From contig NC_088319.1 in NCBI RefSeq assembly GCF_910592395.1, forward strand, positions 14,012,001-14,076,000: DNA of 64,000 nucleotides, read 5' to 3'. Below the pieces are notes generated by a model that was not told the origin of the DNA, did not search any database, and was given only the letters and a program-made list of their open reading frames with translations. The position numbers and the translations under genes were made by a program. The DNA comes from Lineus longissimus (taxonomy: Eukaryota; Nemertea; Pilidiophora; Heteronemertea; Lineidae). Shown here piece after piece: positions 36,523 to 47,098 of this stretch (positions are counted from its first letter, which is position 1; every line of letters starts with the position of its first letter).

Positions 36523-39330
36523 CTAGTCCCATGCAGCATTTGTGTAGGCCTGCCCCGGAGTAATGGCCGCCGTCCTCTTCGGATTAAATCCATTCTTATC
36601 AAAGCCGAATTCATCATATCCCAGTTCGTCATACCTCACATCCGCGTAGGCCGCATCCCGTTTCAAAGATTGGTCCTCAAAAGGAGCTGGCGAGATTTTC
36701 CTTTGCGTCGGCGATTTACCGCGGTCTACTTTTTTCGGTGTAGAGTCTTTCCATGCGTCCAGTTCTTGTTCTTCATTGGCCTTGTCTGCCGCGGGGACCT
36801 TCGCCCACTTTTCCACCGCAGCCTTGGCGAGTTCTTCCTTCCTTTCTTTTAGTTTTTCCTGTCTGTCCAAGCGTCTGATTTCCCTTTCATTCTCAAGAGA
36901 TTCTGAAAGAAAAAGCTGCAATAAAAAAAACAAAAAAAAACAAAACAAGACATAACGATAAAAGCATTCTTGCTTTACCTCGAAATGTTGTCACGAATGC
37001 CAGCGTTTTAGGTATGGCCCACGGCCTAGGGTCTTTGAAAGAAGCCTGGCCCACGGCCTAGAGTCTTTGAAAAAAGTAGCCGGCATGGAAGTAGCCTTGC
37101 CCACGGCCGAGTGTCTATGAAGAAAGTAACATAGAAGTAGCCTTGCCCACGGCCGACGGTCTATGAAAGAAAGTAACATAGAAGTAGCCTGGCCCACGGC
37201 CGAGTGTCTATGAAAGAAAGTAACATAGAAGTAGCCTGGCCCACGGCCGAGTGTCTATGAAAGAAAGTAACATAGAAGTAGCCTGGCCCACGGCCGAGTG
37301 TCTATGAAAGAAAGTAACATAGAAGTAGCCTGGCCCACGGCCGAGCGTCTATGAAACAAGGCGCATGGAAGTAGCAACGACCTTAAAAGATTATCGGATA
37401 TCGTCAATCGGCTTCTTTCTTGGTCTCTTACATTTACCGACACTGAGTTGTTCAGCACTGAGATCGAAGAACAGGTCAAACCCCAGTCTCTCTGTTGGTG
37501 AAAAGGAGTAGACTACGTTGGTTAAGACACGTATATCAAATGGGGCCAGCAAGACTTCCAAAGATAGTGAGTGTTGGAGTGGCAACCGACGAAGGGGACG
37601 GCGCGATACCGGACTCGCAGGAAGTATGTTGGAGCCGGCGATGGAGGGAGCGCTGCAGTTGTAAGAGAGGCACAGTTGACATAAAAATGTCAAGTTGCAG
37701 CAGTGAGTGAGTGAGTTGTTTAACACATTTTTTTTCTTCTTAAAACTCACCCAGATTAGAGATCCTCCTCCTGTTCTTGCAGGTCATACAAGTGGTATGT
37801 ATAACTATAACGAGGATGACGATTGTCACGACCATGTGCGCCGTCTCCTTCGCCGTAAAGAAGAGGCTGCTAATCCAGAATCCTGCAGTAGAATAAACCG
37901 GAGACTTTCCATTTTTATAGTAATGTCACGACACTCAAATGAGTCCTTGTGCGCGACATCCAAAGACAAATAATTTGAACATTTTCTGTTGTAATAAGGC
38001 TGGATATGATTGGAAAAGATTTACGGGGTTTATATAAAGTCTAGAGAAAGACTAGTCGATGCCGTATAAGTCGCTACTACTCATTGTATAGGAGGCATCA
38101 CCTAAATCATGGTGTTTCGAAAAGAACCTTACCCGGCTCCGTGGGAGCTTCGCAGTAGGCATGGTAGTAGACCTTCAATCTGGTCCCTGCAAATAGAAGA
38201 CACAGAGAACCAGTTCACATCAAAACTTTAGGGCGTAGCGAATGCCCCACAGCCAGCTTTTATGAGTTTGTATACCATGCTGACTAAGTTTTTCAACATC
38301 GGACTAAACTTTTGCAGACGATCCCCCAGCAACTCTTTGTCTCTCAAAAGACCTAAGACGCCGACGTTCAAGAAACGTCCCCGATTCGCATCCACATTGT
38401 CTTTCAATTTCTTGCGTTCAGTTTACCTTGATAAGCATCCGGCGTGCTGCAGATGAGTTCCCCCTGCAGGAAAACGTAGGACGCGTTGGCCCAGGGTATG
38501 ATCCAAGCGTTACCACAGGAACACTCCCAGGTGATGTCATCCATCACCACTGTCTCCAGACCCGTATTTGTGGAAAACAAATTCACCGGAAGAGACGTGA
38601 AGGTATTACCGCTCAGTGTCAACTTATTCAGCTTCGTCAACCCAGAAAACGTCGAAGAGTAAAGGGTGGAAATCCCTGATGATGTAATACTGATCTCGTT
38701 AATACTCGTCAGTGGCGACAAAACGTTGTCTGGGAGGATGTTTGCTCCGTCTTGAAGAGTTACAGATGACATTTCCAACTTTCCGCTGGGATCCAGGAGG
38801 AACTCGTTCCGAGTGATGGTAAGACCCGAGAATGTGTTCGCATTCAGTCCGCCCACATCGCCGGCGGTGAAGACCAGGGAATCCACGGTTCCTAGTCCGG
38901 CGAATGCGCCATCCACAACTGTTGTGGTGCAATACGATATTGTGACTCTGTCGACTGTGTCAGTAAGTCCTGCGAAAGAATCTACGACCAGGCTCAAAGT
39001 GCTTCCGTCACAGGATATAGTCACTTCAACAGGCTCAGCTGACACCAGAGCAGTCTTCGCGAGATTTTCTAAATCTTTAAAAGTGTCCGCCTCTATTTTT
39101 CCATCATTGACGTTTATAATCGTGAGAATCTGCGGGTAATCCGTAAAATCGGATGAAAGGAGCGGAGGAGACCAAGAACTGTAGTCGCATTCTACTGACG
39201 ACATTGGGGTCAATTCTGCGCCGGTTACTGTTGTGGATGTACAGCCAGTAGGCAGAGCCACTCCACTGGAAATAAGGAGCAAATCAATGACGAATATTAA
39301 CGTCACTTTGAAAATTCTTGACTTTGCCAT
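36523..39330 (-). CDS. Single-pass leucine-rich-repeat membrane protein
   Basis: Four exons: 38427-39330, 38133-38186, 37751-37882 and 36523-36902. All junctions keep phase 1 and the product has 489 residues. An N-terminal signal peptide (about 1-26, core VTLIFVIDLLLISSGVA) leads into irregular leucine-rich repeats of the 'F.GL..L..L.LSGN.F.SLP..LF' type (about 90-262). A C-terminal cap with WECSCGNAW and cysteines at 270, 272, 294 and 313 is split over the first two exons. The third exon encodes a transmembrane helix (about 335-352, VVTIVILVIVI) and a basic stop-transfer KNRRRI. The last exon encodes a 126-residue cytoplasmic tail: a charged helical stretch, then repeated acidic-aromatic YDELGYDEFGFDKNGF. 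It is likely a surface recognition or adhesion protein; ligand and signalling role cannot be inferred. Not recognised as an orthologue of a named gene. Confidence 0.85.
37012..37375. repeat. 47-bp minisatellite in intron
   Basis: Seven to eight copies of a unit containing 'ggcccacggccgagtgtcta' and 'gaaagtaacatagaagtag'. The central copies start at 37191, 37238, 37285 and 37332, exactly 47 bases apart and almost identical; those below 37190 are diverged or shortened. It lies in the last intron of the leucine-rich-repeat gene. Confidence 0.95.
37456..37720 (+). mobile_element. Non-LTR retrotransposon 3' fragment
   Basis: Translating forward gives a typical end of a LINE reverse transcriptase frame: LLVKRSRLRWLRHVYQM then ARLPKIV, followed by a SRRWRERC-like stretch. 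It has frame breaks, so it is dead. It ends at a GAGT-type simple tail (37703-37719), as some non-LTR elements do. It matches the fragment at 57922-58170 over 'gaagaacaggtcaa' and 'ctgttggtgaaaaggag', so both are one family. It sits in antisense orientation in an intron of the leucine-rich-repeat gene. Confidence 0.75.
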
Positions 39331-41599
39331 GACGAATTTCTACGCCGTGACTGCAGGGCCAGGCGGAGCGCAGGGTGATGTCGTCTATAGTTGTCAGTCC
39401 TCTAGTAACTCCTCTTGTCATCAGTCCGGGAACAATGATGAGATTGACTACATTATCCTAACGAACGAAAGCACATGGCAAACTTCGAGTCCGAGTCTGT
39501 TTTTACAGTTGTGTGGGCAGTCGTGCAGCTGCATAAAGTTTTGATATATTTCAATAGAAGGTACTACAAATACGGGCCATGTGTGTGTTAAATCAAAGCT
39601 TAAATCTGCAGAAATGAATGTTAAATAACATTTCATAAATACATGCATCAAACTGAAACAGGGCCAAGTTGCAACATAGCCGTCCCCAGCAGGCGGGACT
39701 CAGTTATCCCCTTCAATTGTGCATTCGATATTGTAAATAACATAATGGGACAAGGTCTGAACCTTTTTTAAAACCCAGCACACCTGTGGCAATGAGCATT
39801 TCGTTATAGCTTACCCTGTGCAGGTGATTAGGACGATCTGGTTGGAGTGAAGCGAATATTTCCCAAATCCTACTAATCGCAATGAGTCAGACGTTTTCAT
39901 GCAGACTTCGTCCAACTGCAATATCACATTTATCAAAATTGATAGCCCTTTGTCTGGAGCGATATGGATTTTTTTGGTCCGAGGAATGTATACGCTTTGT
40001 TTTCTTTGGTGTTTGGTGAAAACGCACTGAAATCCGGCCAACGTTCATGCGACACGATGCATGGATACAGCCGCACCAGGCCAAGAATAGAGCCCGAGTG
40101 GAGGGTAACCCCCACAGATGGCCGCCACGCACGAACCTATAAGTACAACAACCACATCACCGAGGCTCACTCTCAACGTTCCATTCCCAAAAGGGGATTT
40201 TAAGGCAGAATCAATCATTACGGAGAATCATAGTTAAAATATCCCAGCTTTAATGATAAACGAAGCGATGGTTGCTGGGACAAAACGGGTTCTTCGATTT
40301 TGAAAGGCGCGCTAATTCCATATGCAGGCTTGTCCGCCACGTGCCGACTAGTACGTATACTTCTTGACTTTTCCGTTGAGGTCGAGCTCAACTATGGCAT
40401 ATGGTCGAAACTCGGGACAACATCTGGATGTGCATTGTCTCCTCAAGTGGGACAATGACCTCCTTGCCATGCAACGGACGTCAGACAGTGCCGACTTTAC
40501 AGTTAGTCGTTTGTCAAACTTTCAATACTGTCAATCAGCAAGTAGCTGTCATGGCCGTCCCAACTTTCAAGACTGATACTGATAGCACTTGATGAGTTTG
40601 TATTTGCCTTCAAAATTGCTCCTTCCTCGAACAAATCACTGACCGTATGTTGTGCCAAAAGAAAGACCTGGCCTGTAGCTCAGGATGGATGTCACTATCT
40701 GTATCAGATAAACGAGGACAATCATTTTGCCAATTACTGTAAATCTGTCAGGAGCGTGATGTCTGTACCAGTAAGAGAAATGCAGGTGCTGCAAACTTGA
40801 AATATTCCACTGCTCGAGATACCTGACAATACATGTACTGCTCAAGGAGTTCACAAAACATAGGTTTTAATATTGGAATTTTATTCCAGCTAATGTAATG
40901 TTGATTGTCCAAAATTACATAGTGTTTTTTTCTCTATCACAGGAAACACAGCTCTGTCCCATACTGGGCAAAGCACTAATTTCACAATCAAACTTAATGA
41001 AGTTCTGAACCTGTACTTGCTAAACTTTGCTATTAAAAGACGCTACTGTATTCACTCATCCATAACGCAGTTCTTTATCAAGGTAAAAAGGTGCAATTAT
41101 AGCCCTGATACAATCGTAGGCCCTGCTTTGGTACAATTTAAAAACACCTATAGGGCAACACAGGGAAAAATAAGAGCTCAATGGCCCTCCTACAGCCCCC
41201 TTGTACCACCAACCATGTCATTTTACTTTAAGTAAAGAGTAAAAAAATTGGTTGATCAATCTCAGCATTACAGTTATACAATTGCAGCCTTATGTCAATA
41301 AATGATAACAATATCACAGTATGCAATAAACATCTATGTGTAAATGGCTTAAAATGGCAAATCTCAAAATTACTGTAAAACCAGTCAGGAGCAGAATGTT
41401 GTGACTGCTCCTAACTGAGTTTACTCTAATCTTATCTTGTCGGCAATAAACTAGAGGCACTAAAGCAAGCCTCGCTATTGGTTTGACTGAATTATGCAAC
41501 ATTCATGTAAAAAGTAATAACCACTGGACGGATTAAACTGAGGATCAACCATTGGATGGATTTTATGGAAAAAACTAAGGAGAAAGTCTCCTAGAATGG
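39331..41599. other. Intergenic, no gene recognised
   Basis: This separates two minus-strand genes. It should contain the 3' UTR of the coiled-coil gene and the promoter of the leucine-rich-repeat gene. A 'tactgtaaaaccagtcaggag' repeat end with a small hairpin ('cagtcaggagcag' against 'ctgctcctaactg') lies at 41372-41420. The same end word is found at about 57266 and, diverged, at 40735. Confidence 0.6.
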
Positions 41600-44500
41600 T
41601 CACCGAATATCATTCAAATCCTTTTCTAAATGTTTCTCTTTTTGTTGTTTGAATTTTTCGAAGCGCTCATTTTCCAACGTTGTCATCACCTCGTTTAAAG
41701 CATAGATTTGTAAGCGCTGCATTGTCTTGAGCACTTTGACTCTCTCCTTTTGAGCGCTCATCTCCTTTCGAAGATTCTCTTCAATTCGTTTCTCCTGTCG
41801 CTTTTTGTCCTGTCGATCTAAGACTTCCAGCCTCATTTTTAACTCACGCTGAGCCTAAAACGAAAAGATTGATATCATCGACGTTAATAAACAAAGCTAC
41901 CACTTTAAACAAGTCGAACCCCCGTAAGATTTCAGTCACATGGGTGTCCTCCTTATTACAGAGGTTCCTCCAAAAGTATGTGTGCCCTCCCTCATTCAAG
42001 TAGAGACCAATTAAAGATATGTTACGTGGTATCATTCTCTTTCGCTGAAAAAACAGGACAGTGGCTCAAAATATATTTCAAAAGACAGTGGAATCTCCCA
42101 GTGCAGACACCTCCCGAGGTCATCCTCTCTATTAAGGGCACTGCATTTGGTCCCAAATTGGTCATTTCAATTGATTCGACCTCTGTAATCAGGACACCTC
42201 TCAATGAAGTACAGTTTTTCTCCCAAGGGTGTCCTTGATAGGTTTTGCTGTCTCCTTTTCCTTGTCTCTTACCTGACTTGCTTTAGCAAAACGATACTTT
42301 TCGATTGTTGGTGATTGATACCCAGCTGAAGTCTGATAGGGCGAGCCAAATATCACACTCGAATCATTCCTTTTCACCGGGTCATAACTTGGTGAAATTT
42401 GTTTTGAATGACTCAGCTGCCAACGTCTCTCCCCGCGACTGGTGTAAGGGCTAGTTATACGACTAGAACGCTTTAATTTCGGGACGGAAAGTCTCGCATT
42501 TTGAGACAGGGCGATTTCCTTCGGTTTCGATAGATAATCTAACCGAGTGCAAATGTAAGTCTTGGATGAAATTAACGGTTTCGGATGCCGCGCATGAACT
42601 TGGCTTGTTGATATTGCTGTTGGTAATGGTGTACTTTTGCCGTTGGAAGTCTGTGAGAGGGCTGATACGGAGCCCGAGACCCATGGCTGGAGAAGAGGTG
42701 GAAAGGACGACAGCCCATGGCTCGTCTGTTTGTTTGGTTTGTTTAGCATAGCGATTGTTCAGCACGACTCTCCAGGCCCAATGTCAACATTGGAATAGCT
42801 GATGAAATTTTGCTTGGTCAATTTCAAAACATGACCATGTCAAAGATGAAGATGCAGATAATCCAATTTTTCATGTCAACAACTGTCATCACACATATTT
42901 TCCATTAACACAGCCTTAACGATCATGACGGCCAAGTATACAACATCCACAACAGTTGAAATTCCTCGAGATATTTCAAAACTGAACAACTAACAACGAT
43001 TATATCTTGAAATAAGTTGTGGTGTACGTCTCATGAATGGATGGCAGGTTATTGAATGTTGTGAAAACAGTCTGGCAGACATGTGACATTGAGTTAGATG
43101 CTCAATGTCTCCTCAAGCACTCCCATCCAACCTGAAGTTGTGGAAGGACAACATCCACAGAAATAAAGACGTCCAGTACACAAAACCTTGACTCCAGCCC
43201 TGTTGGCACAAAAATTTCTCACTTCATTGACAACATAGGCCGACCGCTCAGTCATCAGGCATTCACAGGCCTGATAAAATGGAGCTAAGTATGCCTATAT
43301 GCCTACCGTGCAAAACTAAAGATTACTGGACTGAGCCCTACTTGTAGTTATGCATTATGACTTTACTAATAGCGGATAACAACTCAGAGCTAACAACAAA
43401 TAAGGCACAACAAACCTAGGGGTGTTTGGTCACACTTATGAATAATACATATACATATTGAACTTTTTGTCATATATACTGACCCAATCTCCGGAAAGGG
43501 TTATGCCTGTCTACACAACAGAAGTGTTGAAATTAATTTTCAGTGTGTTTTTACGCAATTGAAAACTTTCAAATTCAATTACAAATTTCAAAATCAAACG
43601 AACAGCGTCAGCCTTTAAAAGAAAAAAAACTTTCACGTGTTAAGTATCTCACCTTGATATCGTTCATGCTTGGAATGTAGAGAACATGGCCTAGCTGAGC
43701 TGGAATGGAAAAAAGTTGAATAAGCTACGACAATAATGTCTTCCATTGTCTTTGTCTTTTTAAGTCATGAGAGATGCTTACATTACAAATCCAACCCAGG
43801 CAGTCGTCTTCAGCATTCAACAGCATTAAATTATCAGATTGGTGGATGCTACGGAACTTGAAAAGAACGGTAACTACGGTAACTACGCACCAGGAGTGGG
43901 TGTGGCAGGTGGAGCCCCGGGATGCTGCAGGCCATGAAGTTTGATCGTCCCAGACTGTCGCTCAGAGAGGTACACACGAACCAAACCTCGCGTCGCAGCA
44001 TACTGTTCCTCTGCCGGCCGATACGGGACGTAATCCCCGATATCCACGCTCCCACCAACAGGTCGTCTCCGGGCTGACACATCAGCATCAATCTCGCCAA
44101 AAGACTGTACAACATTTCTCGTCTTCGGTGGTTTCGGCGCAAAAATCGGCGTCGATAACGTCACCGTCTTCTTTGTCGGTTTTTGCTTCTGTGAAATTTG
44201 TATCGGTTGAGAATACAAACCCAGAAGATTCATTTGATCATCACTTTCTGATGTGTCCTTAGCACCATCGTGCGGTTTTATTACGCGTGACACCCGCTGT
44301 CCCATCGGTGGGTCAGCACTTACGGAATAAGCACCTCCAATGTTCGTTAGGCGTTTCGTACTGAATGAGGAAAGTTTTAACTTTATTCGAACTTTCGAAT
44401 CTTTGTTGTGATTAGCTGTATTGCCATTTTCTGTCAATTTTTTTTCAATTTTTGACACAGTGACATTTCCTTGTTTTTGTTCACTATGTTTTGATTTCCT

Positions 44501-45984
44501 GCTTGTTGATCTGAGGCTTTGACGCCCAGTTGTACTTTTGTGTTTCTTTTTTCCACTTTTTCGTCTTTTCGTGAGGTTCTTTTTCTGGGAATTTGTCAGG
44601 CAAGGTGCTGAAATGAAAAAGGAAATGTATTGAGATAGATGTGATTCACATATCTATTTGGGTTTCGACATCAAATTGCTTACCAAAATAGATCATATTG
44701 TGTCTGATACTAAGTTAAATGAGCCAAATATCTTTCTGTAGTGTAACTGAGTTAATTCATCAACAGACATGTACTGTGATGTATAGGGAGCCTATTGGTT
44801 TAGCTATGCCAGACACTACAAATGGATTGCCTCCACCCATAATTGTGATTGGTATTGCAGTAAAAAGATGCCATGCAGTCAAGACATGTATACTTACCTA
44901 TCTGTTAGTCCAAAAAAACTCCACCTTGACATGTAATAAATGTAGTGTGTTCATCAACAAAACAGTGATCCCACCCCCAGCTAAAACATCAATATCACTT
45001 CATCAAATATTGATAAATAAAAAGCCTTCAAATAGCTTCAGGGTGAACTGTATTCCAATAATCGTAGGCTCACGTTCACAATAAGAAGGAATGACCAACA
45101 TTTGTTACAGTTTGTTCATCTGATGTCCCATGGACTGTGATGTAAAGAGTTGATATGCTTGAGATATATAAGGAGGAAAATGAGGCATCTATATAACATT
45201 GGCTGTCTGCCATGTCTGATATTTTGGGAGTTCCTTATCAACCACTGCCTACCCAATGTTCAAAATCTGTGTTTCAGGAATACATACCGGCTTTTGAAAT
45301 ATCCTCTGCTGTTTTGCCATGGACAGCATCTTCTGCAGGAGATGTTCCTTGAACATCAAGAGTGTCCCGGTTGTTTGTACACACTGAAACTACAAAATCT
45401 GAGTCCTGTCTTGAAATGTTGTACTGAAGACTGCGACTTCCTGACTCACTTGGTATCGCATCTAATTCCTGTCTAGAAATATTGCTCTGAAGACTGCGAG
45501 TGTGAACGCTTGCAGCACTTTGATCCTCCCTTAGTATCGAATCTGAGCCCTGTCTTGAGATGCTGTGCTGAAGACTGTGAAGACTTGCCGCACTTCGAGT
45601 CCGACTTTGTTCTGATCCAGAGCCTTTCACGGAGTCAGAACCATCAACAGGTGACTGAACCGATAACTCGGCATTGGTGTCCTTTCTTCCGAAATAGAAC
45701 ACTTCTTGCAAAGGTGAAGAAGTTCCAACAAGTTGAAGGCCTGATTGGGACGTTAAGTTGTTAGGAATCTGTGGGAGGAAGCTCGTCTTCGAATTCACAA
45801 CCGTTACTTTGTCAAAGAATCGTTCTTTTGGCGTTCTTCGATCAAACTCTAGGTTATTCTGAAAGTCTTGGGTTGGTGTGTTTGGGCCCATTGAGGGATT
45901 TCTTGCACGATGAGAGAGAATCATTGGTTGTGTCATTGCACTCCTGATAACACTGTCATTAACCTTTCCAAGCTGTCTTACCAT
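41600..45984 (-). CDS. Uncharacterised protein with C-terminal coiled coil
   Basis: Five exons: 45288-45984, 43891-44607, 43653-43699, 42273-42686 and 41600-41854. All are GT-AG and phase-consistent, giving 709 residues. The start is fixed by an in-frame TGA just upstream of the ATG at 45984. Residues 1-230 are disordered and Ser/Gln-rich, with three copies of SLQ..ISRQ..D (137-148, 164-175, 185-196). Exon 2 opens with a strongly basic Lys/Arg/Ser tract and ends Pro-rich. Exon 4 encodes RLDYLSKPKE and RRWQLSHSKQISPSYDP, faintly like the short repeats of THEG/SPMAP2 sperm proteins. Residues 626-709 form a Glu/Lys/Gln/Arg-rich coiled coil ending in QQKEKHLEKDLNDIR. I do not recognise the family. 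An X-box-like palindrome lies about 0.6 kb upstream. A cilium or sperm-tail role is only a guess. Confidence 0.8.
42085..42210 (-). mobile_element. MITE copy related to 49785-49954
   Basis: The reverse complement carries 'ggtgtcctgatta.ag..gtc' and 'accaatttgggaccaaa', shared with the element in the first intron of PARK7. Its outer end resembles that element's terminal repeat ('cagt.gaatctc'). It lies in the last intron of the coiled-coil gene. Confidence 0.65.
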
Positions 45985-46050
45985 TAGTCATGTCAGCGAC
46001 CTGGACCAAGTTCAACACCAGTGTAAGTAAAGTACATTTTTCTTTTTTTT

Positions 46051-46200
46051 TTTTCAAGTTTTCTTATTGGCCAAGGCCCTAACCATTTGGACTGCCAACT
46101 GCGGCAGGGAGGTCCTTCTATTTTTGTTTTCAAGTTTTCTTATTGGCCAAGGCCCTAACCCATTTGGACTGCCAACTGCGGCAGGGAGGTCCTCAGTCAC
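46051..46200 (-). repeat. 76-bp tandem duplication, possible retroposed tail
   Basis: On the minus strand, 'ggacctccctgccgcagttg' to 'aataagaaaacttgaaaa' occurs twice, 76 bases apart, with one indel. The second copy runs into an A-rich tail (about 14 bases). The frame through it is open for 75 codons on the minus strand, but the sequence has no protein character. A SINE-like tail or a slippage duplication would both fit. Confidence 0.6.
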
Positions 46201-46608
46201 ATAGTTCAATTCATGTAGTTCGATCCTGAGCGCCTGAAAAGATAAATGATTGAGGTAGACCATCTCCATAAGATCTGTCATGTCATGTCATACCCATGTC
46301 ATGACATTGAAGCCATGCGAATGCATTGACCATTGGCATTGGCATTGCCATGATGGCTTGCATGCTTGATAAACTTATAATTATATAAAGTTGATGCAAT
46401 AAATATACAAAATGTTATGATTTTTTTCATATAAATTTGGACGAATATGCATTACAATTTGAATATATTATGGTCCTCACATTGGTCATATAACGCACGA
46501 ACAGTTTGTCTTCCCTTCGTTACTCATGTACTGAGAAAACAGCATAAAATCGAATGTAAACAAGACATTTGTCATGCATGTACACTTCACTTCCGCAATG
46601 CCATGTTC

Positions 46609-46622
46609 ACTGCCATGGCAAC
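46609..46622. promoter_or_regulatory. RFX X-box-like near-palindrome
   Basis: ACTGCCATGGCAAC, or GTTGCCATGGCAGT on the other strand. It differs from the ideal GTTGCCATGGCAAC at two bases. It lies about 625 bases upstream of the minus-strand coiled-coil start and about 490 bases upstream of NIP7. An ETS core (CACTTCCG) is 20 bases away at 46588-46595. Confidence 0.35.
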
Positions 46623-47005
46623 TAACATTCTCCAAGCGTTGTCAATGGTGGTCATTGTTGTCAAGCTTCACTCGACCTACTGTCTCTGCCACAGTGACAA
46701 TTTCAGCGGGTGCATGCAAATTCAACACTTGGCCCGGCGACGGGAGATTGGGCAACTAACCGTCAATCGATTAGTTGCTCAAATACGAAACGAAAGCTCT
46801 ACTTTCCTTTTTTTTATTCCGAATCCAAAGCAAACAGTTTCAAATAGCAGATTGAAATGGATCAAATTATACTACCAGTGTATCGTATTATGGAAATTGT
46901 AGCCTATTCTTGCGTTATAAGTGTTTTAATCATCAGCTACCCGCTTCTGACGTGCGATCCGGGTAAATCGAGTTTGTGTTTTCGTGTAACCCTCATACTT
47001 ACCGA

Positions 47006-47055
47006 TGCGCATGCTCAGATTGCAAAAACCGGAAGTAAATAAATGAAAACACGTG
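47006..47055 (+). promoter_or_regulatory. NIP7 promoter motifs: NRF1, ETS, E-box
   Basis: TGCGCATGC (47006-47014) fits the core of an NRF1 site, ACCGGAAGT (47028-47036) an ETS/GABP site, and CACGTG (47050-47055) a MYC/MAX-type E-box. The last is only 44 bases before the NIP7 ATG. There is no TATA box. The set is typical of housekeeping ribosome-assembly genes; the motifs are seen and the regulators are inferred. Confidence 0.55.
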
Positions 47056-47098
47056 GGTCGTGTTTGTGTTCGATTAAAACTCTCTAGATCTTGTCAAA

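Noticed and set aside
37391-37750. 119-codon minus-strand frame
   Set aside because: Antisense shadow of the LINE fragment on the plus strand.
46054-46281. 75-codon minus-strand frame as first exon of the coiled-coil gene
   Set aside because: It consists largely of the 76-bp duplication and an A-rich tail, and the downstream ATG at 45984 has its own in-frame upstream stop.
46447-46902. 151-codon plus-strand frame upstream of NIP7
   Set aside because: No domain, unusual Cys/His scatter and position in the divergent promoter region; most likely chance.
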